Source: Centroberyx gerrardi (taxonomy: Eukaryota; Chordata; Actinopteri; Beryciformes; Berycidae). Taken from it: DNA of 64,000 nt. Below the pieces are notes generated by a model. The model had not been told where the DNA came from. It ran no database searches and worked only from the letters and a program-made list of their open reading frames with translations. The stretch's first letter is position 1, and the number at the start of each line of letters is the position of its first letter. Of the stretch, positions 50,013 through 61,599 are shown in pieces. The stretch spans positions 23,069,159 through 23,133,158 of the forward strand of contig NC_135999.1 in the NCBI RefSeq assembly GCF_048128805.1. The letters run 5' to 3'. The position numbers were made by a program, and so were the translations under genes.

Positions 50013-53000
50013 ATGGAGAATGGTGGAAGCAAGGGAGGAGGAGAGGAGGGGAAGGAGGAAGACAACAAGCTGCAGGATGAAAGGGAGGAGGCACCAGAGG
50101 GGTCTGAAATGACTTGCCCACCTACACAAGAGGTACAATATCTGAGGAATGATAACCATTAAGAAGAGCCACTCAATCTGGAACAGCATGGGGAAAAAAA
50201 GATGTTCAGTTCCAATATTCTCAGTTTATGAAGTTGTCAATCAGCTGCCATTTTACATACTGTATTGAGATTTTTGTAATTGTGAAGACTAATCTCCCAT
50301 CATACTGGCCAGCTATCAACATACTTCATATTGAACACTGAGCAAAATCTTCAAATCCAGAATAAAAATTAAGTTCTGGAAAAGTACAGAATTTTGAAAT
50401 GGAGAACGTCTAGGAACTCTGTACATTCCTCTGTCTGTCTCCCAGGGTGTCTCAGAGGATCAGTCGGACAGAGAGCAGCCAGGCCCAGAGAGCGGGCACC
50501 CAGCTTTCCAGTCCTCCCAGTCCTCCCAGTCTCACTCTGGTGCTGATGAAGCCTACACTGCAGCTGTAAACTCAGGTCAGTCACACACTAGCCCAGCTGT
50601 GGATTTACAACTACAGGACACAATACAATGCATATTATTGTCCTTAGGGAAATTCAGTTTGCAAGTCCAGCACAGAGAATAGTGCAAATCATGCATAACA
50701 GTGAGCAGCGTACAACACATTCACTCATTAACAACATTCACAGTTAATTCAGGTCGTATAGTGCAGGTTCTCACTTAGAAGAGAAGAGAGAATTGGGCCT
50801 ATGAATGGAAAGAAAAACAGCCTCCATTACTACCTTTAATTAATTGAGAATGAATGCATGGAACTTTATTGTCCCTAAGAATATTTGTCTTGAACAAAGA
50901 GTATAAAAGAGCATTGAAAGCATATGGATACAAAAAAACAAATCAACAATAACAAGACATGATAAAAGACAAACATAAGAAATAACAATTAAATTGTTTG
51001 TGATTCATACTTTCTAAGTTGTTTCTAAGAAGCATGTGTTTGTCTGGGTCCCAGTGCAAGAAAGTGTTGCCCAGCTACCGGTGACACCTCGCCTGTCGTA
51101 CCTGAACGCCTCAGAGGACATGGAGGATCAGGGGCCTCTGGTGGAGGAAGAGGATGAAGACGAGGAGGAGGAGCTGATCATTCTCGACCCTGAACATGTC
51201 AGCAGCTTCTCTATTTATGCTTCTTCTATTTATGCAACAGTAGATCAGTTTTTATTACAGGAATACTCTTTCATCATCTTACTGTTCTGCAATCAGAAGA
51301 ATGGTAGTGTGCATGTGTCGCATCTGTGTGTCTAGTATGTCTAACACTTTCAAACTGATGCTAAGCTAGCTTGTGCCGTCCACTAAACATACAGTGTGCT
51401 CAAGCATTAGCATGCCCCTCCGCAAACTAAATGAATACTGGACACACAGAGGTGAACCTGCTACTAGTTGTTCGCAAAGGCACAACAGTGAGCTGATCAA
51501 AGAGCTTAAAGTCGGTGTACTCCTTTCAATATGTTACTAGGTATCTAATAGCCACATTGTCATGTCATTTGATGTCATGTTTCTTTTGCTGGCAGCCGCT
51601 GGTCAGAAGGTTCCAGGCGGCTCTGAACAGCCGACTCAGCAAGCAGCTGGAGAGACTCAACTTTGACCTCAGGGAAAAGGTTAGCTTCTTCTTTGTCAGG
51701 AACAAATAATATTTCTGCTTTTTCTGTTCTTTTATTTCTTTGCTTATCTGTTGTGTGAGGTTGTCTATCCCTTATGTTTTATGTATGGATGTTGTTAATC
51801 TTTGAATGAACACACACACACACACACACACAACAACAAACAACCAAAAAAAAAAACGGTATACAGCTATCACAGAATTTCCTCGACTTTACATGTGGGA
51901 GTCCCCTTTTGTCCAGGAGATGGCGCCAATGACTTGTATAGAAATGTTATTTGCATTTCTTTATTTTGATGTTTTTTCTTTGATATAGGACAAACAGTAA
52001 AATAGGCCCAGTAGCAACAAAAGCCTGCTCAAATTACCCAATTTTAAAAACTATGGAACACAATGTCTATGACAGAGAATGTGTGCATAACAAAAGAGAA
52101 GTTACCATTACCAGAGTCAACCTTAAGAGAGAGACAACCTAATGGGACTAGTGGAAGACTAGTGGTAGATTCTCACAAAACGATACACTGTCTTGATGAA
52201 TCTCTGTTCCCTGTCTGTGCTCTCTGTCCCGCGGCTCTAGTTGGCAATGGAGAAGGCAGAGACCAGCCACAAGGACCAGCTGTGTGCGGAGCTGTACGGA
52301 GTGCAGGAGCAGCTGGCCAGACTGCAGGCCCGTCTGGAGGACTCTCATCACAGCACCGCACAGGCGGCAGCCGAACGTCGGCAGGCGCAGGATCGGTTGG
52401 AGGCAGTGAAGGGCCAGTATCACAGTACTACTAGCCAGGCCAGCAAAGAGAGGACCCATGGTGAGACTGCTACCCTCTGACTGCTCTTGTCTCATGTCTG
52501 AACAGAGTGCCAAAGGCCAAAGATTACAATGATCTCAAAGGGAGATTTGTCTGGACACAGTTAGTATTCAAACTGTGTATTACAAACCTGTAATTTTTTT
52601 CTAGATTAAAAATGAGTGTTTGTTAGTAAGTTTCATTCACCATGTAAATGTTAATATATATATTGCTTTTTTTCTATTTTTGTCCATTATACAATAATAA
52701 ACTGTCTCAGCCACAGCAAGACAGTATCAGAGGCAGTCCAAGTAATATATCTTTCCAAACAGCAGAACAGAGGCATTCCACTAATGCTGACTCCTGTGTG
52801 TCTTCTCCATAGTGTCCCAGCTGCAGGCGGAGATAGAGAACCTGATGCTGCGTCTCTTCTACATGCAGGACGTCAATGCAGACCTGCGTTCTTACATCGA
52901 CGCCATGAAGAACGCCACACGCAAAGCAGGGGCTGAGAAGACCCAGGCCGAGGACCAAAAATACAAGCAGGTGGGGAGACTCGGGTTGGACAAGGATTTC

Positions 53001-56000
53001 ACTTTTTTTTCCATCATTCTCCTTGATTAATTTACTGATGTTCGTTGAAAATGTGCCTGTGCCATCAGGATTTGTATGTGGAGCGTCTGACGAAGGACAT
53101 GGAGAGACTGATGGAGCAGATAGCCATGTATGAGGCCCAGGCCGCTGCCCAAGCACAGGAGACACAGGCTGCCAAGGAGGCTCTCTCTGAGGTATCTATG
53201 GCATGACACAGTACAGCACTGGAGAGCACCTTTGATCGCCATGTACAACTCATTTACACACAGGGACAACAAGAGAGTGCAGTTGTGTATGGAGTGCAAC
53301 AGCAGGCTTCTATGAGAATTTACTTGCTTTGCTGGACCCTAATCTATCAGTACATACAGAGAGGCGAATCCAAGCGGAAATTAAAAAAAAACACACTAGC
53401 AGGGTACACTCCTTTCCTGCTCATAGATTCCCTTCAAAATAACATCTTTTTTATTTGTGAACCAAATGTAAGCATCTTATACACATATTCTGTTAAGTCT
53501 GCTGTTAACAGGCTGAAATAGTGAGAATTAGTATGCAAACAGGCAAAAAGGGAGACTGGTAAACATTGGTAGTGAATTTACTCCACCCTGCAAGTACCCA
53601 GATTCCATGTGTTGTTATGACATTAATACTTGAGAGAGTATTTACTATTATGGGTATGATGGTGATGAAATGAGGTACAAGACACAGTCACAAGTACCAT
53701 CGGCATCACTAAAGTACTGATAATCACAATTAAGAATTATGGATTTTACAGTATACAGTGTAACAAAGTATATGTATATGTATAAGAAGAAACTAATACA
53801 GATTTTGAACAGTCCCACATTTGTGGTGTTGATATACATATAGTATATACACATATATATACACATATATGTTGGTATACATCACTGTATTGCAGCAGTT
53901 AAGGAAGCTGATGTGTTAGGGAGACTGAAAGCGGAGATCACAACTAAATTAATTGCTAATTACTGTAGTTAGGTCCAGGTCATGACTCATCGCTATGAAT
54001 CCACCATTTGAAGGTACATAATTTGTACGAGCACAGCTCGCCGTGTATGTACTGTCCTGGGGAGTGTGTAAATACCTGGTAGTATCTAGTAGTGTTGGAT
54101 AAGTACCTATACAAGGTGAATACAGAGACAGTAGATGTCCTGTCATGCTTGTGTGTGTGTGCAGGCCCAGATGGAGATGGACTCTCTGGCGATGGAGCGC
54201 AAACAGCTGCTCCAGCAGTGGGACAGCAGCCTGGTGGGTATGAGGAAACGAGACGAGGCCTTCACCGCGCTGCAGGAGGCTTTGAGGTGAGGATGTGGGC
54301 AAGGGAAGGTGGAATTTTACCATGATACTGATCCGCTTTAAATGTGTTGATGCGTACTGAAAGAGCATGTGTCGCAAACATTGCAAAACATTTTCCCTGC
54401 TGGAAACATCCTTCACAAACATCATCTGGAGACATTGTCTCTCTGCAATGATATTTTCTCTGCTACCTCTGCTTTTCAGGAAAAAGGAAACAGGGAAATG
54501 AGATTTTACTAAATTGATAATTAGCATGATTGCAAGCGCAACTCTTCTCAGTGTGGCTTATTTAAAAATATGCCGATGACGTACTTAGAAAACAACATGT
54601 ACCACACACAATAATGAACTCTAGAGAAGTACACTGAAATATTAAGTGCTCTGTCAAGGTAATAAATCTTAGAACGTTTGTACTCATTCATTCCCTTCTC
54701 CCTCCCCCTTTCCCCCCAGGGTGGCCAAGCACCAGGTGATCTCGATGGACAGGGAGACTGAGGGCTACAAGAAATCCATCACCAAAGAGGAGGAGCAAAA
54801 CGAGGTCCTGACCATGCAGCTGAAATGGGCCCAGATGGACAGTGCCACCTCCAAGAGGCTGATCAGTCAGAGCCAGGCCCAGCAGGAGGCTCTGCAGGCC
54901 CACTACAGCACCTACATCCGCACGCTGCAGGAGACGGAGCGCACGCTCGCCAGGCTCAACATGGTAGCCAGAGGGGACAGGCTTCAATGCTGACAGCTCC
55001 GAACCTACTTTATCCAGAGAGTTGTCCTGTCACAATAATCTTTTCCATCCTTGTCACAGTTCTCAGTGAAATTAGGCTATCATAGGACTCATATATGACC
55101 TGATATTACATTACATTGTGTCATTTATCAGACGCTTTTGTCCAAAGCAACTTACAATAAGTGTATTTTGTCAACAGTAGTCAAACTGACTGTATATCAC
55201 AGTCTTCATCAGCTAAGCCTTCAATAGGAATAAGTAGCATTTGTAGAATCAGAGTTTTTTTTAAATATTTTATTAAAAGTAGAAGGGGAAAATAGATTGT
55301 TACATGATAGGTACATATAATAGTCTATATGACCTGACAAATTTAGACAGAAACAGGCCTAGGATCTCTAGGTAATTTAGTGGCATCCCCCTTTAATTTT
55401 ACCTCTCCCTTTCCTTTTTTCCCTTCCTCCATTTCCTTCCTTTTTCTACATTCCCTCCTCCTTACTTCTCCCCTTTCCACCTTCTCTTTCCCTCCATAAC
55501 CATGCCACGCTTCCACGCTTGCTTCCTTTCTTTTGTTCCCTTCCTTTCTTTCCTTCACTGCTGTAGGAAAGCAGCGCCCACCAGGTGGAAGTGAGCGCCC
55601 TGAGGAGGCAGCTGGAGAAGGAGAGCGGCGTGCGTCTGGAGTTGGAGGACAAGATCATGGCCCAGATGCAGCAGGAGCTGACCCACGACAAGGCTGCCAA
55701 GTACTCCCAACGCCTCACCAACAAGATGGCCACATTCAAGAAGGAGAGGGTAAAGATATGTTTTCATAAAGCATTCATCAGTTTTAGGAACATAACATAA
55801 CATAACATAACATAAAGAACATATTGAAGATAAAGATGGAGCGTCTTTGTCTCGCTCATTGTCTCCCCCTCCCCATTAGATCTCCCAGTTGTGGCAGCTG
55901 GAGAACGAGGTGGCGGCGGTGGGGCTGGAGAGCAGCGAGGTCAGCCAGCGTCTGGACAGCCTGGCTCTCACCCACGAGGCCCTGGAGCAGGAGATCGCCA

Positions 56001-58662
56001 AGCGCAACAAGCTGCTCACCGCCTGCCAGACCGAGATCGCCAACTGCGTCACCGTCATCGAGCGCAAGCAGGCCGCCATCTCCGCCTTCAACAAAAAGAT
56101 CCAGCAAATCGCAGCCAGCGCTGGGGTGAGAGATAATGGGAATGGGAATGGGAATCATTTGGCAACTTCTTCCTCCTGTAGAGGACAGTAGTTAATCTCT
56201 GGTTGTCTGATATTTGTGGGGATGGTTATGAATTGGGACAAGGCAGTTTGAATTGAAAGGTTATTGGCAACTAAAATGTCTAGAGAATTGGATTGAATTG
56301 GATTTGATGAAAAATGTCTCTTCTAAAAAATGGTTCTTTATCCAGTTTAAAATTAAGAAACTGTGATCTGCTGGTAATCTGCAAACATGTATGGCTGTCA
56401 CACCTGTGTCAAATAGGATTGACAAACAGCTCTTAGCGTTTGTTTTAACCTGCATGGGAAATGTGTGCGGTTTACCACATCAGGATATTTTACATAGTTT
56501 GATGTGAAAGTATGTAATGTGATTGTCTGCACCTCTGGGCACTCGTATTATACAATGAGACAAATCCCTGTTCCAAGCAGATTGAAACAAATAATAATTA
56601 TGTCATTTCATTGCAAATGGGAAAGTGGAGAAAAGTAATGCAGATTTACACAGATTTAAATAAATACAGCCACACAGCAGCCATTTTCAGGCCAGATGTG
56701 GATATAACGGCAATGTGATCTCATTAAATCCTTAAACTGATGATACACAGGCAAATATTTAGGGCAAATCTGGAGAAAAATTTACCGTCAATGGGCAATG
56801 AGTATGAGTGACTGGGCAATGATAACTGATAAATTTGACAGTTGGAGGTTTTTCATTTTATCAAGGTTATCCACTGAAACTTCATAATGTGTATTATAGG
56901 CTCATGTACGGCTCAGCTAGCTAGCTTGCTAGCTAGATGTTATATAAAAATATAACAAAAAAATGTTATATTTCCTAGCTGTGTTTACTATTTAGTAACA
57001 GTTGGACCATTTCAAAAATATTTTGGGCTGAGGACAGGTGTAGGGTCACCTGACCAATTTTCTTCTCTCTGATTGGTTGATTTTGAAACCTTGCCAGCAA
57101 AGCTTGCTCTCCGATCAAGCTTGGCTCGATTTCAAACTGATATATTGTTTTCAGTGAGAAAATATTTCCAGCAAAAATGTGCTCTCTGGTGTGTGTGCCC
57201 CCATCCCCAGCATGTGGACCTGAGTCCTCTGCAGATCCAGGCCGAGTCGATGAGCAAGCAGCTGGAGGAGCTGGCGGCGGACATCAAGAGGGACCGGCAG
57301 CTGTGGATGTGGCAGCAGGAGGTGCTAGTGGGACTGACCCAGGAGAGACAGGCCAACAGCAAGGACATGCTCAAACTGCAGACGAAGTACACTGTCCTGC
57401 AGCAGAGGAAAATCCGCACAGAGAGTACGTAAAATACACAACAGCAGCTGTACATCAGCACAGATGTAAATAAGGGTGAAAGATCCCCAGCCTGTCCCCT
57501 TATGCATGTAGGCTACTCACACTTGAGCTGCACTAACCCCTCCCCTCCCGCTCCACCCGCACCAGGTCAGATCGAGGCGGAGGGCCGTGAGCAGGCAGAG
57601 CTGGAGAGGTGCATGAAGATGCTGAGGGGAGACATGCTGAAGCTCAACTCCCTGCTGAGTAAGAACGGACAGCTGGGCCAGGCGCTGGAGCAGGAGAACA
57701 CACTGATGGAGACCGACTTCCTTCACAGACTCAAGGCACGACCCTGGCTGTATATTCACATCTCACTGTGCTTTGTGTCCGCTCTGTTAATGATGAATGT
57801 ACAGTATATTATTAGCCATAATGTGATGTGTTTAGGAGGCAGAGAGACAGTCTGTGGAGATGCAGATGAAACTGGAGAAGACGCTGGAGGAGAAAGAGAG
57901 ACTCATCAACAGTCTGGTGGAGGCTGAGTCAGTCACATATTCTACTTGTTCAATAGAGGCCCATATGGCCATGTCTGTATGCTAATCCACCTGAAGAATT
58001 TCATTCCAAAATGGGATATTCACTGAAAAATGTGATGCCTACTCTTACAAAATTGTTGCTGGCTTGATGTCAAAATGGATGATGGTATTTTATTGAAGTT
58101 ATTTGCTGATTTTAGAGCTAGAAAACAGTTAACATTTGAGAGGGCATATTCCTGAAATACTGATTTATAAACATCAGGCAACATTGTTTTCCAGTATAAA
58201 TATATATAGCATTTTGGAATGAAACTATTCAATTATTGACTGATGTATTTGTATTTACACTGCCAGTCAAAAGTTTGGACACACCACATTTTTAGAATAA
58301 TAGTAAAGACATCAAAACTATGAAATAACACAAATGGAATTATGCCGTGACCAAAAAAAGTGTGAAACAAATCATAACTATCTTATATTTTAGATTCTTT
58401 AAAGTAGCCGCCCTTTGCCTTGATGGAAAGGCAAAGGCTTTGGAAAGAAATTCATACATAGGGTCAACTTCACTGTTTACATTTGTCTAAGAAACAAATT
58501 TCAAGCATTTAAGCATAAGCCCTTAGATCAAAATGGCTTTAAGAGAATGCAAACATAGTTCATTCAATCAGGTGTGTCCAAACTTTTGACTGGTAGTGTA
58601 TGTCTCAACAACCTTGCTGCACCTCACATACTGCGGGTTTTTGTGTGTGCGCACCTTTTTTT

Positions 58663-58693
<31 letters not shown>

Positions 58694-61300
58694 CCGACAC
58701 CTGCGCGGCAGGCGGCAGATCATGCTGTGGGAGAAGAAGACCCAGCTCACCAGAGAGACTCGTTCAGCTGTGGACTCTGATGTGGGCCAGGGAGACATCT
58801 GCATGATGAAGGCTGAGGTGCACCGCATGGAGGTAAACACAGTGCTGGGCGAGCTGCCAACACAGAGGTGTAGGGGTTCGAAATAAACAGCTACTTCTAT
58901 GGTCTCATTATGTCATGTCGTGTCAAATATTAGGACCACGTTCCTCATATTGAATTCCATCCCCTCCTTTTTGAACAATGTGTGTCAGTTGTTTCAAGAC
59001 TTTCTTCTCCCCTTCCCCTTTCTCCTCCTCAGACCCAGCAAAAAATGTTTCTGTATTTCACTTTTTGTCCCATTTTTTTAATATATTGAGTGGAAAAAAA
59101 ACATGTTCCAGACATTTTTTTTAAACAATATTTTATTTGAAAATGAGTGTGTGTACTGTAGTGGATATCAAGACTAGGGAGAATAGGAAAGTATTCCTAG
59201 GCTTCACACATTACATCATTAGCACAAATGGCTGGCCCTCATCATTATCTACATTTCAAAATTCTTAAGTTATGTAATGCTGGTTGCAAAATCAAAGCGT
59301 ACATATCACTCTCCGCCCGTACTGAGATGCCAGACAGTTCCAGCATGCTGTGTCGTCCTCGGGTGATGCCTCCTCCTTTGAGCTGTCTGGCTCCTCCTCT
59401 TGTTCAAACACTTTTCGGAACTTCCTCATCCGACAGGTCTACGTCTGCGTCTCCTCAGCAAGTCTCATTAAAATTCTCTCTGCCTCTGTGAGCCGTCTCC
59501 TACAAATTTGGGTGTAACAAACAGTGAAAAAATCAGTGAATCCTGCTGTCCACTACAGTGTATGCATTATAAATAGTCTCATATTTAGTGTAAGAATGGT
59601 TACACTTCTCTAAAAACTGAATCAAACTGTAAAGTAAATAGTAATTATGAGCTGACCTTTCCCCTTTCCATAAAATTTCTGTGTTGAAATGTGTGCCATT
59701 TTATAAAGCCTGGAAGAGGAAGTTCCCAAGGTCCCACACACACACACTGATGTAATATCACTGAAATGCTTAGAATGTCTTTAAGGAACAACATGATGCA
59801 ACATAGTAGCATGTGTGGTTTTGGAGAAGTAAGTGTCCCTGAATTGCTGGGTATCTAAAGCAGATTTAGTAGGTGAAATGAGTAAGGCATCATAGCCTGG
59901 TAGAAGTTTAAATAATTTGTATGCTTTTTATCTATATTATGTACGTGTGTGTCCTTCATGTTAATGTTTTTATACTCGCATATATACGCAATGTGTGTGT
60001 CCGTGCAGGTGCGTCACAGCCAGCTGATGAAGCAGCAGGAGCGGCTGCTGAGGGAGAGTGAAGCGACAGTGTCCAGGAGGGAGAACGTGGTCCTGCGCAG
60101 GGAGGCTCAGGCCCGCAGCTTCCAGAAACAGACCACACACAGCGACCTGAACCGCATCGTCCAGGGCCTGCGCCGCCACATCCAGGACACACACAAGGTA
60201 GGGGGTGTGGGTTGGTCAGACGATGTGTGTTTGTGTACGCATGTGTGTGTTTTTGTCTGTGCGCATTTGTGCGTGCTAACACGGTTGCACGCGTGTCCCC
60301 CAGCATGTGGCGGAGTGTGAGCAGGTGATCAGGGAGCTGCAGGAGAGCCAGGTGGGTCTGAGCGGCAGCCTGGTGCAGAAGAAGCAGCAGCTGACGGAGC
60401 TGCGTGGGACGAGCTTTGTCCTCGACTCTGACCTCCTTAATCTCCAGGACACCAAAGACAGGGTAGGGAGCACAGACAGTGTACGACATACATGCTACCA
60501 TACGAGGTGAATCTGTTTAAAACAGTCAACACATAACAAGATTCTTTGTTAGTACTATGGTGTGTTTTATTCTACTTCACATCACGTGTAACAATGTAAT
60601 AAGCACTCTTATTCTTCTTACCTGCTGATGATTGAGTGATCTGTTGTTATCTGTCAAGGTGTGGTGAGCATGTGTAATGTAATGTAATTTTTATGTCTTG
60701 GCTGTGACTGTTGCAAGCATGAGCATCACTGATTCCTTTGATCATTAAACCACGCCCATTTATTGTATTTAGAATACCAGAAATAGCTTAATGTCTATTC
60801 ATCTCTGTTTTTACAGTTTTTTTGGCCTTTGATTTATCAAGTCATTCAGGAGCAACAATTACACCACAATAGTTTGAATGTTCTGACATGTGAAAGTCCA
60901 TCGCCTTACTGTGCATGACAACGGCGCTTAGCTGTCCTAAAATCACTGTGAAGCACAGCCTCTCATGGCTCATTGCTTAAATTACCAACGAAGAAAATGA
61001 AAGTTGGTACATGTCAATCAATTCTCCCCATCTTCCCCTCCATCTGTCTAGAACCTGGCCCGCCTGGTGGCTTTACAGAGCCGGACCAAGCAGCTGCAGG
61101 CGGTGCGCGGGGGCAGCTACACCGCCCTGTCCACCAGCGAGACTGTGGAAGCCGCTCTGCAGCGGCAGGAGGAGCGCGTGCACACTGTGAGCATCATCCT
61201 GTACCGGGTCTGCGAGGAGCTCCCGCAGCACCAGGGGGAGCTCCGCAGGCTGTCGCTGACACTGGCAGCACAGACACAGGCCCAGCAGGAGACATCCTGA
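50013..61300 (+). CDS. ccdc40: CCDC40, axonemal 96-nm ruler coiled-coil protein (18 coding exons)
   Basis: Coding exons: 50013-50132, 50446-50575, 51055-51197, 51596-51679, 52241-52460, 52813-52970, 53069-53191, 54165-54286, 54720-54963, 55567-55749, 55880-56125, 57211-57424, 57566-57735, 57836-57927, 58712-58832, 60009-60197, 60304-60462, 61052-61300. Phases join to 2967 nt, 988 aa plus stop (human 1142 aa; the difference is mostly the variable N-terminus). Residues 1-125 are acidic and low-complexity (QSSQSSQS, a D/E run). The rest is nearly continuous coiled coil. Family landmarks: LIILDPEH then [10 protein letters not shown] near 125-141, [29 protein letters not shown]-like [30 protein letters not shown], and [12 protein letters not shown] at 751-762. 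With CCDC39 it forms the ruler that sets the 96-nm repeat and docks inner dynein arms and the N-DRC in motile cilia. The intron after 57735 has a GC donor. Confidence 0.96.
50615..50990. repeat. Degraded LINE/SINE-tail-like repeats in ccdc40 intron 2
   Basis: Two stretches of the fish-typical TTTATTGTCC-AAGG/AGAA sequence (ATTATTGTCCTTAGGGAAAT near 50632 and CTTTATTGTCCCTAAGAATA near 50864), each followed by ACA-rich sequence. Recognised by appearance only; class not settled. Confidence 0.4.
51811..51832. repeat. (CA)n microsatellite
   Basis: Eleven CA units in the ccdc40 intron between 51679 and 52241, followed by a short A-run. Confidence 0.95.
55106..55175. mobile_element. SINE-like fragment in ccdc40 intron 9
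   Basis: Contains TTATCAGACGCTTTTGTCCA then AAGCAACTTACAATAAGTG, close to the ACATTTAGCAGACGCTTTTATCCAAAGCGACTTACA module shared by fish SINEs and DNA elements. Only this conserved core is recognisable. Confidence 0.55.
55788..55815. repeat. (CATAA)n short pentanucleotide repeat
   Basis: Five CATAA units in the 130-bp ccdc40 intron between 55749 and 55880. Confidence 0.9.
57736..57741 (+). other. ccdc40: Non-canonical GC splice donor in ccdc40
   Basis: The exon ends CTCAAG at 57735 and the intron begins GCACGA. Joining to GAGGCAGAG at 57836 keeps phase and aligns with the LK-xxERE..M region of CCDC40 proteins without a gap. The nearest GT (about 57749) would add five residues and break phase with the next acceptor. 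The donor is weaker than the consensus GCAAGT. The intron is only 100 bp. Confidence 0.75.
58258..58598. mobile_element. Tc1/mariner-type MITE (341 bp) with TA target duplication
   Basis: The ends are inverted copies of a 28-nt terminus containing AGTCAAAAGTTTGGACACAC; the two ends differ at one of 28 positions (CACTGCC against CACTACC). TA dinucleotides flank both sides (58256-58257 and 58599-58600), as expected for Tc1/mariner insertion. There is no transposase frame. It sits in the ccdc40 intron between 57927 and 58712. Confidence 0.92.
58664..58693. repeat. (GT)n microsatellite next to a splice acceptor
   Basis: About 14 GT units ending about 20 bp before the acceptor CAG at 58711 of ccdc40 coding exon 15, occupying the place of a normal polypyrimidine tract. 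Confidence 0.93.
58833..60008. other. ccdc40 intron 15, no recognised features
   Basis: GT-AG intron of 1.2 kb. A short CA run lies at about 59738-59748. The open frame at 59228-59491 has no family resemblance. The acceptor side is GT-rich (TGTGTGTCCGTGCAG). Confidence 0.6.
60592..60820 (+). repeat. Dispersed direct repeat, copy A (ccdc40 last intron)
   Basis: About 230 bp that recurs at 63747-63990 in the same orientation. Shared landmarks in order: ATTGAGTGATCTG, TGTCAAGGT, TGAGCATGTG, GCATGAGCATCAC, GTATTTAGAATACCAGA, TAGCTTAATGTCT, CTGTTTTTAC. Unrelated to coding exons. Confidence 0.85.
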
Positions 61301-61557
61301 GACTGAGGGGGGATGGGGGAGGGGGGATGTGGACATGAATCTTAGGGCTAGTGGGAGAGGAGGAGTGTAAAGTGGCTGCTAGTGAAGAGGAGGATGAGGA
61401 GAGAGAGATGGTGGAAAGTGAAAGGAGAGGTGAAGACTAGAGGGAAAGAAGAGATGGGTGGAGACATGAGAGGAAAGTGAGGTCTCCAGTTTGTTTTAAT
61501 GTATGCATCCTGCCATGCTGTGGAAGGATTAATGAGTGTGGAAAAAAATCAAAACAA

Positions 61558-61563
61558 AATAAA
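61558..61563 (+). terminator. ccdc40: Poly(A) signal AATAAA of ccdc40
   Basis: The first canonical hexamer after the ccdc40 stop (258 nt downstream), following a G/A-rich 3' UTR and followed by TG-containing sequence. It is the likely transcript end. Confidence 0.75.
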
Positions 61564-61599
61564 GGCTGTGCATGAAACAATAATGGAATTATCCATTAT

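Noticed and set aside
52148..52513. 121-codon minus-strand ORF over ccdc40 exon 5
   Set aside because: Antisense shadow of a coding exon, as are several others along the ccdc40 coiled-coil exons.
55343..55739. Lys/Glu-rich minus-strand ORFs
   Set aside because: Antisense of the pyrimidine-rich tract before ccdc40 exon 10; low-complexity artefact.
57736..57750. Alternative GT donor for ccdc40 exon 13 near 57749
   Set aside because: Would add residues absent from the family and put the next exon out of frame.
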